From Antedon bifida (taxonomy: Eukaryota; Echinodermata; Crinoidea; Comatulida; Antedonidae): 64,000 nt of DNA. Positions within the stretch are counted from its first letter, which is position 1; the number at the start of each line of letters is the position of its first letter. The notes beneath the pieces were generated by a model. It worked only from the letters and a program-made list of their open reading frames with translations. It ran no database searches and had not been told where the DNA came from. Of the stretch, positions 52,913 through 63,231 are shown piece by piece. The translations under genes were made by a program, and so were the position numbers. The DNA lies in the NCBI GenBank assembly GCA_963402885.1, contig OY727094.1:2482501-2546500 (forward strand), read 5' to 3'.

Positions 52913-53816
52913 TTAAGTACATACATCAAATGGCTGCTGTTCGAATGGCCTAGCTAAGCAATCTAACATGTAACAAGTATTTTAAAGATGTGCATTAGAA
53001 AAGTGTATATATTTATGTATTTAAAAACAGTAAATTCAACTCACTTTTTCTGCGTGCTCAATGATTACCGCGATGCTCCGTGTCAAATTTAGATCGTCTG
53101 CCTTTCCAAACAATCCAGTGATCTGATTGGCCAATAGTTGTCCACGCGTCCTACTCAATTACCTATTATATGTTTTATTTATCTTTTTGTATCTATTATA
53201 GACAAATGAAATTATGCTATGATAGGGAAAAAGGAAGGGAAAATACGAACCCGGGATCAGAAACCCGGCTCTACTGTGTGGACTCTTCTTAAGTTCAAAC
53301 TTAGAGGACAGCTAGAGGGCGCTAGATGTTTTAGTTCAAAATGTAAACATTGGTATGTTGGTGGTATAAACAAAATACAGTAGTTTTAGGCTTATTGTAG
53401 TTAAATTTACTATTTTTGTCATGGCCAATTAATAAATCTATCAAACTCAATACCAATTAATAATTAATAATTATTGTTGAATACGTCTTTATATATTTAT
53501 TGATAGGCCTACAATAGACTATATAAATAGGCTAACTAGGCTAGGCCCATCTTGTTGTGCCTTATTATTTGTGGCCAGACAATTAGACCAAGTAGGTAAG
53601 TCCTAAACTAGTAGTAGGTAGCCATACACAGTGAAGGAATAAAGCTGATCACTCCGGCCAACATTCGCCATAGACACCGGTTAACCCATTCACACATAAA
53701 AGGAGATGAAAAAAGTGTAAGCCGCAGTGAATAGGGATGGGCTTTTGTCGCCGAGTATTGAAATCTGTATCAATTTTTATTTCAAACTTTTTTTTATAGA
53801 GCGCTCAGATGTAGAC

Positions 53817-56800
53817 ATGGCTGGTGTAACACCGATTTGCGAAACATCATCTGGTAACAAATGTGAAAAGTCTTCCAACGCATTGAGGTTGAAAGGAAAC
53901 GCACATTATCAAAAGAGACAATTTAACGAAGCACTGAAGAATTATAATCAGGTAAAGCATGTGGTGAGATTGAATATCATTTACGACCAATTTTAAATGC
54001 TATATCTACCTAACCTCTACATAAACTGAACTTAACACACTACAATCTCCTCCACTTAAAAACAGGCTGATTTCAATGGATGGATACCAAATTTTACACT
54101 TCTGGTCTAAGCTAAACACCTATATTTTAAAAATAACCCAAAGCTCTCTCTACACTATCAAACTACAAACAAAAATAAAGTGTGATGCCCAAATAGTGAT
54201 ACGATAATATCATGTCCATATATGGGCACATCACATTTTGTTGTCACATAAAGTATGATAGTGTAGACAGAGCTTTTTAGACATTCACATTTCTAGGCAT
54301 TGTTTTACCACAATATATTGCAGGTTTATAAATATAACTAACAAATTGCAAAATATTGATCACCAGGCGATATTACTAGCACCACATGATGGAAGTGAAC
54401 TCGCACTGGGATTTGCAAATCGATCAGCTCTCTTTTATGAAACTAGCAACTGGAAGGTAAAGCTCTGTCTACACTATCAAACTTTATGTGATGTGCCTAT
54501 ATATGGACATGATGATGTCATATCACTATCATATTTTGTCATGTCACTACCATATTTGGGCACACTTTTTTTTTTGTCAAACTAGTTTGATAGTGTACAC
54601 AGAGCGTAAGTAGTGTATTACAAATTAAAATGTCATCAAACATAATTGTTTACAAATCATTTCTGTTTGTAAGGTGTTGATAAAATATATATATTTTTCA
54701 TCTAGGGCTGCTTACAAGATGTAGAACATGCCTTGCACCATCGTTACCCTGCGGAGAAACAATATAAATTGTTGAAAAGGAAGGCACAGTGTTTGATACA
54801 ACTAGAAAGATATCAAGAAGTATCAGAAAGTATGTTTTATACAATCTCACTTTCTAGCTTAAGTTCTGTCTACGCTATCAAATGTGACAACAAAATGATG
54901 TGCCCATATATGGACATATCACTACCATATTTGGGCACATCACACTTTTTTTGTCAGACTAGTTTGATAGTGTAGACAGGGCTTTAAATAGAGATACCAT
55001 TAATTTTGGGCATGACAAATTAAAAAGCAGTAACCAGAAGTGACACCAGTGTAACGTTAGTGTGAACTATTATTACTTTTGCCACAGCACTACAGGTTGC
55101 TAAAGATGAAGCCAATATAAGTATGATTATAGAATCAGATGAAATATGTGGGGCTACGAGTAATGTTGCCATCAAGTACAATAATGTGAGAGGAAGACAT
55201 CTGGTAGTAAGTTCAACTTCAACAAATAATTTATGTAAATTTATTTGAAAAGTATATTGCAGATACATGCTGCTTGTTACTGTACATATGTTGTTAACTT
55301 GAACCTAAGCTTTTATTTCCATAGGCAAAGATAAAGATTCCGGCAGGTAGTACGATTATCAAAGAGAAGCCATATACAGGTGTTTTGTTACCAGAGTTCC
55401 ACAACACACACTGTCACCAGTGCTTTACACCAACAGACGCACCAATTCCGTAAATATATTTTTGATTTATTCTACTATTTATGAACCATAATGGCATGGA
55501 TTCATCTGAATTAAATTTTATTTTATTTCTAGCTGTTCATTATGTAGCAGAGTCAGGTATTGCAGTGATGAATGTCAACAGAGTTCAATGACCTTATACC
55601 ACTGGGCCGAATGCCCATATTCGAACTTGCTTGAAGAGGTACTGTAAGAGGAGCTACTGTATGTTAATTTGTAAAGCATATTTAAATATACCATAAATTT
55701 ATTATATTGTGTTTTCTATAATGTTCCTATAGGTTGGAGTATATGCACATTTAAGTTATAGAATCCTTGTAGTCTCTGGGGTACAGACCGTTAAAGGCCA
55801 GCATAATGATACTAAAGTCTGCATGGAGACTATCAAGTCAATTCCTGGATGTTCAAGTAGTGGGTGTTACTATGGAAACTACCAATCTGTATGGAATCTA
55901 GTGACTAATGAGAACATGCATCCATCTGAAGATATCGAACATTTTCGGAAGGTAGTTTATTAGCAACTTTTTTTTTAAGTTTGTAAATTTATTTAATAAT
56001 CTATGTACCTAATGTGTTAATTTCTTTCATGTAGATATCATCTGAACTTATACACAAAACAATAGATCATCTCCTAGGTAGTAAAACCTGGACACCAGAA
56101 TCATGTGAGATGTTAGATAAGTCACATGACCAAGAAAAATCATGTCTTATTGGTCAGCTTCAAAGTGCCCATACTCGCCATTGGCTACAATTGTATTGTA
56201 ACGCTCAGGCTGTAACAATAATTGTGCCATCAGATATACAACGAGAAGGAAGACACGATGTTGCAGATGTTGAACAAAGAAGACTGGCCACAGCTGTGTT
56301 TCCAACCACAAGTCTGCTAAACCACTCTTGTAAACCTAATGTGATTGTGAGGTAAAACAAAATATTTAGTAAAATTGTTTTAAGTTAATCCTATCCTCCA
56401 CTCATTGAATTGCAAGAATTGAAAGTGTTCAATAATGATTCTCCCATTGGAAAACCGGCTGCTATATTCTCTTCTTGGTAAGAATTCTTATTGCAATTTG
56501 GAGATCCTGTCTTGATCAGTGAGAGAGCGAGAGTTTACATAAGTTAGTCACAAACTATGTGTAACCTAGCCCCAATGTAGTTAGGCAGTCACCAGCCTAC
56601 TTTCTGGTTTTCAATATTTCAGTTTTAAAGATGATGAAATTACTGTGAGATCCATTACAACAATAGAAACAGATGAAGAAATTCTCCATTGCTATGGTGA
56701 GTTCACTCCTATTCAGTCAACATCAAAGATTGGAGTTGACTTGATAAAATGGTGTATGCATGTTGTATCCAACTACTGTAGTACATTTTGCCCAGGCTTA

Positions 56801-59191
56801 CATTGTTTTTAGATCGCAGGCTCAATAAGGTCTTATTCATGTTAGACACACGAAATATGTATTATGACCACTAATAATGGCCGCACTGATAAAAACCTAG
56901 CCTATTTTGTGAAGAACCCCTTGTTCATTGGACATTAAGGGGACATTTTCCTGTGAATGTTGTTTCCTGCAATGTTTTTACACTATGCCCAATTCCCATG
57001 CAGGGACCCCTATTATAATAGGGATTCTACTGTAGGTTTACAGAAAATACAAAATTGTTAAAATAGTTGAATGCTTCTTTTTCAGGCCCTCATTATAAAC
57101 GCATGAAGAAGGCAGAACGACAAAAAGCTCTGAAGAAGCAGTATAACTTTGAGTGTAACTGTGATGCTTGCAGACTTGATGACTCAAACGCTGATAATGA
57201 TCTAAAGCAAGAAACTATCAAAGAGAATTCTAACAAGAAAAACATAAAAATGGTGAATTTAAATTACAATGTATTTACAAGAGAGTATCACTGCAAAACA
57301 TCAAAGTCATATTTTTATTGTTTTCTGCAATATATTTTTTAAATATATAAAAATAAGTACAAAAGAAAACTTTTGTATACAATTGTTTTTATTCAATTGT
57401 TTAGGAATTGTCAAAGTCAATGGATATGTTTTCAAAAGCCAATCAGATGTTAGAAGAAAATAAAATTGAAGGTAAAGGCAATTTAAATTTTATAATTTAT
57501 CATTGTTTCAGATCGTAAAGTAACATAAGAGAACATCATATTACCTGTATGTCATTGGTGTAATTCACCCCTTATTTGGAGATAATAATAATGACTACCT
57601 CACATAAAGTGCAGAAAATTAACAAAATAATGTTGTAATTGTAGTTTTGCGTCAGGGAGTTGAGTAATTAGATGAAAACAAAACTACAATTACAATCCTG
57701 TTGGTGCAGTACCCGCTGCTTACTTGGGCTCGAATCTAACCACTAGCCATCAGCGCAAGCCCGGTGGTCTAGAGGAATGAACGCCAGGCTAGTGATCTGG
57801 AGGTCGTGGGTTCGAGTCCCACCCGAGAACTACTTGCGAATTTATCCACAAGTATTCTCAAATGTACTTAGTATAAAGTACAAATTACGTCAGAGTAGGG
57901 CAAAACATCTAATTACAAAATAATGTTGTTTTGCAGATTCTTTAGCGTTACTGTTGCAGTGTTGTGAAATACAGACATTATATCTTGATAAATATCACAA
58001 AAACCTTGGCCAAACACAAGACAGTATTGCGAGGTGTTATGTTTTATTAGGTAAGATGCAACTACCATTAATTACTCTCATTAATTACTCTCATATAAGC
58101 CTCATCCCTTCAATATAACAGTTTCTGGATTATTGCAGTAGAGGTATGTCAGAGTATTTGCAAGGTGCTATGTTTTATTAGGTAAGATGCAACTACCATT
58201 AATGACTCCCATATAAGCCTCATCCCTTCAACATGAGCAGTAGAGATATGCCAGATTATTTTTAAGTTAATGTATACACAAAATACAGTGATGGATGAAG
58301 ATTTTGTGTGTGTTTTCTTTTGCATTGTAATTTAGGGAAAGCTGTGTAAACTAGAACTCATGCCTATGAGATATGCTCATGGAGCTATAAAATCTAATTT
58401 TATAGCTCCATGATATGCTAATTGATTTAAAATAATAATAAATATATTTATGTTGATATAAAGTTTACGGTACACCACATATATTTAGTTCTGAAAATAC
58501 CTAGTCTCTCAACGTTTTGATCAATATACTTTGATCATCCTCAGGTGTGAGAATGCAGAAAGTCCTGGAATATAAGTGAAATTGGGTGGGACTGATTTGA
58601 AAGCTAAAACAATGGCAAGGTTCACAGTGTGAAAGATTGAAACAAAATATGTTTATGTTATATCATAGTCCAGTAATAAAAAATGCAGATTTATGTAAAT
58701 AAAATAATAAATACATTTCTGCAGTGACCTCTGACCTGAAGGATTACAAATCCTATTCAGTGTTGTTCTTTTCAATATAGGTGATATGAGTTCAGCTGTT
58801 AAGTATCTGAAGCTAAGCATAGCTAATGTGGAGAAGTGGTTTGGACCTGATAGTATAGAATTTGCCAATGAATTGCATAAACTTGCTAGTATACTATTTA
58901 ACATGTAAGTATTGTTTAGTCTGACTGTACAGAGATCTTTATTTTAATATTTTTCCATCCCCCTTACATTACACCCGGCTTCCTCAATATGCTCCATCTC
59001 ATCGCTTTAGTTCCTCAGACAAGTCGTAAATATCGTTCTAAAACTCTTAATATTTTAGGCGAGATGTTGAAGGTGCCATGGCAACAATCAATAGATGTTT
59101 ACCAGTCCTTGTCTGTCACTATGGTAACAATCATGAATCTGTAAACGAGTTACTAGAAATGAAATCAACTCTTGAACACTTTGCATTATGA
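53817..59191 (+). CDS. SMYD4: SMYD4, SET and MYND domain lysine methyltransferase
   Basis: Putative protein-lysine methyltransferase with TPR-like ends. Fourteen exons: 53817-53951, 54367-54456, 54706-54829, 55088-55206, 55325-55449, 55533-55638, 55733-55951, 56035-56351, 56623-56696, 57086-57252, 57405-57471, 57937-58050, 58781-58904, 59059-59191; phases join, 637 residues (human 804). N-terminal TPR-like helices: ALRLKGNAHYQKRQFNEAL, FANRSALFYE. MYND zinc finger from C186/C189 to about 228 (CHQC, CSLC, RYCSDEC, HWAECP). SET: TSLLNHSCKPN (NHSC 402-405) and EILHCYGPHY. Post-SET ECNCDAC (459-464). C-terminal TPR-like tail: GDMSSAVKYLKLSIANVEKWFG. The join after exon 10 uses a weaker donor (ATG|GTGAAT), and a Cys-rich patch present in human after post-SET is missing, so a small exon may have been overlooked there. 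Introns 1, 2 and 3 each carry one TWA MITE. Confidence 0.93.
54142..54274. mobile_element. TWA foldback MITE, copy 13
   Basis: SMYD4 intron 1. Flanks CAA and TTT, so no clear duplication remains. Confidence 0.9.
54461..54606. mobile_element. TWA foldback MITE, copy 14, inside a splice donor
   Basis: TAA on both sides (54458-54460 and 54607-54609). The left TAA is bases 2-4 of the SMYD4 intron-2 donor, GTAA. Confidence 0.95.
54862..54983. mobile_element. TWA foldback MITE, copy 15
   Basis: TTA on both sides. SMYD4 intron 3, starting 32 bp after the donor. Confidence 0.93.
56911..57032. mobile_element. CAGTAGAACC MITE, degraded
   Basis: AGAACCCCTTG at the left, GGGATTCTACTG followed by TA at the right. 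SMYD4 intron 9. Confidence 0.65.
57700..57910 (+). mobile_element. tRNA-Thr-like SINE
   Basis: The tRNA-like part (about 57759-57830) has A box TGGTCTAGAGG and a perfect T arm GTGGGTTCGAGTCCCAC. A 5-bp anticodon stem encloses CTAGTGA, which would read AGT (Thr). The acceptor stem does not pair, so it is not a working tRNA. AATTACAA lies close to both ends as a likely target duplication. SMYD4 intron 11. Confidence 0.8.
58031..58233 (+). repeat. Duplication of the SMYD4 exon-12 end and its donor
   Basis: 58031-58105 (exon 12 end, donor GTAAGATGC and intron start) recurs at 58160-58233 with a few changes. The second copy has no acceptor, so it is not a full exon. Confidence 0.9.
58378..58412. 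repeat. Short perfect hairpin
   Basis: CATGGAGCTATAAAAT, then CTA, then its exact complement: 16-bp arms with a 3-nt loop. SMYD4 intron 12. Confidence 0.95.
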
Positions 59192-59293
59192 ACGTCTACT
59201 TCTACTTTATGAGAAACAATTGACGAAACAGTACTGTCGCAACGGTTGTTTTTTAAAACTTGGATGTAGAGTCTTGATGCAATATTTTTTTAA

Positions 59294-59454
59294 AGTTTTG
59301 TCCACACTATCAAACTAGTTTGACAAAAAAAGTGTGATGTGCCCAAATATGGTAGTGATATGATTAAATATGGTAGTGATATGACAGCATCGTGTCCATA
59401 TATGGGCACACCACATTTTTTAGTCACATAAAGTTTGATAGTGTAGACAGAGCT
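59294..59454. mobile_element. TWA foldback MITE, copy 16
   Basis: Left flank TAA, right flank GAA. Lies between the SMYD4 stop and its polyadenylation hexamer. Confidence 0.92.
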
Positions 59455-59478
59455 GAAAAGGCGATTTTTATTTGACTG

Positions 59479-59484
59479 AATAAA
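59479..59484 (+). terminator. SMYD4: Polyadenylation signal, SMYD4
   Basis: AATAAA, 288 bp after the SMYD4 stop. Between stop and signal lies a complete TWA MITE (59294-59454), which would be part of the 3' UTR. A reverse-strand hexamer sits 39 bp further on (59523-59528), so the two convergent genes may nearly meet. Confidence 0.55.
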
Positions 59485-59522
59485 GAGAAAAAAAATCGAA
59501 ATGAGTCAGTTTCCAATACATC

Positions 59523-59528
59523 TTTATT
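59523..59528 (-). terminator. Possible polyadenylation signal of the FYVE gene
   Basis: TTTATT on the plus strand is AATAAA on the minus strand. If used, the FYVE-domain gene would have a 3' UTR of about 3.5 kb. Closer hexamers between here and 63057 have not been ruled out. Confidence 0.25.
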
Positions 59529-61082
59529 TGAGATCTTGCATCATATTGTTCACTTTAACAGCCATAGAGGGCGCACTCCCTGTCAAAGCGAAGCAAAATG
59601 AATATTTGCACATGTTTTGAGAGACAATCCCAAACAATATTTACAAATTATATTAAGACTACTTTTTTTGGTCTTAAAGAAATTATAAATTTTTTGTAAA
59701 ATATTTTAACTAGTTTAATTCTGAAATGTTTTATTTCCAAACAAGAAAATATGAATTTATTCACTTCAAATAAGATATTAGAATTTAATTACCAAAACTA
59801 ATTTAATATTTTTAACAATACAGCTTCGTAGAAGCTAATTTTTAGAAAAATAATATAATATTGCTTTTTTAAATCTCATAATACGTATATAGACATGTAC
59901 TATTATATAACCATAAAATAGATATAATTCTGGTAATTTTTTTAGTACTTAAATTAAAAGACAAATAATACACTTGTTCTAGTTAACTATTTGCCAACTT
60001 TAGTATTGGGGTAGTAATAAAATTGGCAGTTAAGAGTCTGTACTTAAAATCACAATTACAGGCGGTCTCAACATAGAGATATTATATAGTATGGTATAAA
60101 ACATTTAACTTTTTTTCAAATAATGTTGTTATCACAACAAATGTAATGGTGTTTCCAAAAAGTTGCCATTCCTATACAGCTATTTTGCTTATTTTGCAAC
60201 TCAAATCGAGATCAAATTTGGATTTATTTTTTTTCTATATTAAGGATTATTTTATGGTCTTAATTCATATCTGAACTGTAATTCTTTATTTGGAAAAAAT
60301 GTTTTCAAATCTCTATTGATACATTGATGCTATAAAGACTTTGTTAAATATAGTCACTATTCAGGGGACACTTTGTTGTGTACCAAAGGTAGGTGTCACC
60401 ATAATAAAGGTTTTAATGTATTAATTTTGCTTAAAAATATCAATATTATGAATTATAATCTTTCAGAAGAGAACAAGATTATATAAATTTCATATTTGAT
60501 AAAGATCAAAAGGCTTGGTGGGGCAAATGACGACAGGGAGTAGTAGTAAATTATTACACCAATTGCTAGAATAAATAATATAACTATTATACAACAAAAA
60601 TTAATTCAATAAGAATTTTGCTATCTCAGTCAGATTTACCATCTGAAGAAGATAATTACCAGCAAAATATAATTGATGGTAAAAGCAAGATAAACATAGT
60701 ACTTAGAATGTGTGAATTTCGCGTTTACATTTTACAGATTTCCACAAATTGGATTCAAAACCAAATTAAAGTATTGTTTAAATTTTTCTTTGGCTGCTTT
60801 TAAATTTCTTAGCTGCTAAAACCATGACAGCCATTTTGCTGTTACAGTTAATATATTGCATACATGTGTAAAAAATCTGGTAAATATAAATAAAACAAAA
60901 TATACGACATATAATATTTATCATCACAGAGAGGGGACTGAGCTGAGCTAAGACTTTGAATTCAGTTCCCATTCCCAAATGATTATTGTCATTACACACC
61001 AGCAGTACAGACATGCCATTTTAACATTACAGTAATTTCATTGCCACAGTTTAAAACAATACAATTAAATATACTGTTGATA

Positions 61083-61545
61083 AAACAAATTCTGGTTCAA
61101 AGACACCCCTATTAGGGGGACACTTTCCCATGAAACTAACAAGGGAGAATATGTTTTAACACTAGGGCAAACCCCTATTCAGAGGATACCCTATTTAAGG
61201 GGACACTCTCCCATGAAACTATATGGGACAGGTTTTAACACTAGGGCCAACCCCTATTCAGGGATCACTTTCCCATGAAACTAACAAGGGACAATATGTT
61301 TTAACACTAGGGCCAACCCCTATTCAGGGATACCGCTATTAGGGGGACACTTTCTCATAAAATTAACATGGGACATTATGTTTTAACACTAGGGCTACCC
61401 CATATTCAGGGAATACCCCTATTCAGGGGAAACCCCTAATAAGGGAACACTTTCCCATGAAACTAACATGGGAGAATATGTTTTAACACTAGGGTCAACC
61501 CCTATTCAGGGGAAACCCCTAATAAGGGAACACTCCATAAGGATA
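61083..61545. repeat. Tandem array, unit about 80-110 bp, about 5 copies
   Basis: Each unit has CACTTTCCCATGAAACTAAC, then TTTTAACACTAGGG, then CCCCTATTCAGGG. The words are those of the CAGTAGAACC MITE interior. Confidence 0.85.
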
Positions 61546-62904
61546 CAAATGCAGTTCTTTTTAATACTCAGTACCTAAGACTGTAAAACATCTTAATTGT
61601 GACACAAATAAAAGTAGAGATTAATACGAAAAGAAAACGAATATTGCTAATAGCGTTAATTTCAAAATAGCCCAATTCTTGGAATGTGAGAAATGCTTAA
61701 TAAGAATAATATTTTTATAATCTTTAAATTTGTAATCCTAATAAAATTGTTATTGTAAATATTAAATTTAATAGTTTCTTTTTTTTAAATAACATTTTTG
61801 TTCAATAATGTATGATGAAGGACTATTTTGCAAACTTTAATAACTTGAAAATATCTAATTACAACTTAAAGAGTTTTAATTTGTTATTATATGAATAACT
61901 AATTGAAATGCATATAAAGTTGAACTAAGCCAAGGTTTATGTCAAAATTAGTAAATAAGTACATCCGTTCAACTTCTATACCACTGTTATGTATGATCAC
62001 CCTAAAAGAGTAATGGAACAGGCTTCCCCTGTTTGGTTGCATGCATATAATGCATATTCTATTGGGATCTTACATTATTTTGTAGGGATGTTACCAGGTT
62101 TTCCATTTTTTTTATTGTAGGTCTGTTTTAATTTTGTAGTATGCTCTATTGTAATGGTGTTTTTTTTAAATTTTCAAAATATATATCGTGTCTGTAATTT
62201 GCCCGACAACATTTTCAATGGTAATTTAATTAATAGCAACTCAAATACTTAATTCTAAAGCAACGCACTTTAAAAGCAAAATACTAGAAAAGAATCCAAA
62301 AGAAAGGCATCAAAAGGAAATTTTGAAGCAAACATGAATAAATTATAATTATTTTTGCTCCGTTCGTTTATTATTAGCTTCCTAAAAATTGTAACAAGGA
62401 CTTATATAAAATCTTTCCTAGGCCAACAAGCAGAACAATCGAAAAAAATTAAATTTTCTTTTTTTAAAGAATTCATTTTTCATGGCCAAATAGAACCTGA
62501 ACATTTCCATTTCTACAACTAGAGTAAAAACAAAAATAAAATATATCAACAGTCGAAAACAAATCCATATTTGGAATTCAATATCTAGTTTAAGCTATAA
62601 TCAGAGAAATTTTCATAAAGTTTTATCTTGGTTTTTTGTCTATTCTGAGAACTGACTTTAAAAACAAGAAGACACCTGTTGGCTATGGTAATGTGAATAA
62701 GTTACCACCTGCTTGATTTAACTATTCTTTCTGATTGGTCAGATGTGATAGCCCTTTCTGATTCGCCAAACCATGTACAGTGAAACCATGCTTAAACTTT
62801 AAGATTTTAAATTCAACAATCAATTATTTTCAATTGGACTCTCATCATTGGACCACAACAAGAGTTATCCAAATAATATCTATTTTAACTGGTTTTCGCA
62901 TGGT

Positions 62905-63170
62905 AACTTCGATAAACACGTTCCTTCTTGCTAATTGGTTGATCCACTGGCTGTCATAATAGCTGTTTTGATTGGTTAACTTTATATGCCGTTTCTATAC
63001 TAGGTTTGATGTTCCTTCTTGCCAATTGGTCACTCAATGGCTGATGTCATCAAGAATTATCCACTGGCTGTCGTAATAGCTGTTTTTGATTGGTTAACTT
63101 TATATAAATAATTGCTATTGCCAAGTTTGTCATGACAGTTTCGACAAACACGTTCCTTCTTGAAAAGTTG
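62905..63170. repeat. Tandem duplication overlapping the FYVE stop
   Basis: CCACTGGCTGTCATAATAGC and about 45 bp around it occur at 62948 and 63061. AAACACGTTCCTTCTTG occurs at about 62915 and 63147. The second copy covers the last codons and stop of the FYVE exon. Confidence 0.8.
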
Positions 63171-63231
63171 TTCTTCTGGAATGGCGGCAAAATAATTACT
63201 GCAAGAACCACAAAATACCTTTCCACATGCT
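63057..63231 (-). CDS. Last exon of a FYVE-domain protein, probably MTMR3/4-like
   Basis: After an acceptor TTTTTCTAG the frame reads (R)ACGKVFCGSCSNYFAAIPEE, then QLFKKERVCRNCHDKL, and stops at 63057-63059. These are the second to fourth zinc-binding Cys pairs of a FYVE finger, which binds PI3P on endosomes; the R/KHHC half would be on an upstream exon beyond the right edge. The phase-2 start fits an intron after the HHCR arginine. A FYVE finger at the extreme C-terminus, the QLF..RVC spacing, and the tail KTAITTASG (compare KPIAATSN in vertebrates, from memory) suggest a myotubularin-related MTMR3/4 phosphatase. EEA1-like proteins, which also end in FYVE, are the alternative. The FYVE call is strong; the MTMR call is tentative. 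Confidence 0.75.

Larger units (their letters stand above)
52102..53799. other. Region between the sulfotransferase gene and SMYD4
   Basis: Holds the sulfotransferase 3' UTR, a structured hairpin segment (52812-52912), and the SMYD4 5' flank with AGGCCTA motifs near 53510-53560. The minus strand near 52616-52680 has an open frame ending in a GTAAGT donor, but nothing recognisable. An acceptor at 53798-53799 implies a non-coding first SMYD4 exon upstream. Confidence 0.5.
59192..63056. other. Convergent 3' region between SMYD4 and the FYVE gene
   Basis: No coding exon found. Contains a TWA MITE in the SMYD4 3' UTR, long AT-rich sequence, the large CAGTAGAACC-related tandem array (61083-61545), and tandemly duplicated sequence near 62905-63170. 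Confidence 0.6.

Noticed and set aside
57759-57830. Functional tRNA gene
   Set aside because: The acceptor stem does not pair and the unit sits inside a SINE with a related copy at 4021.
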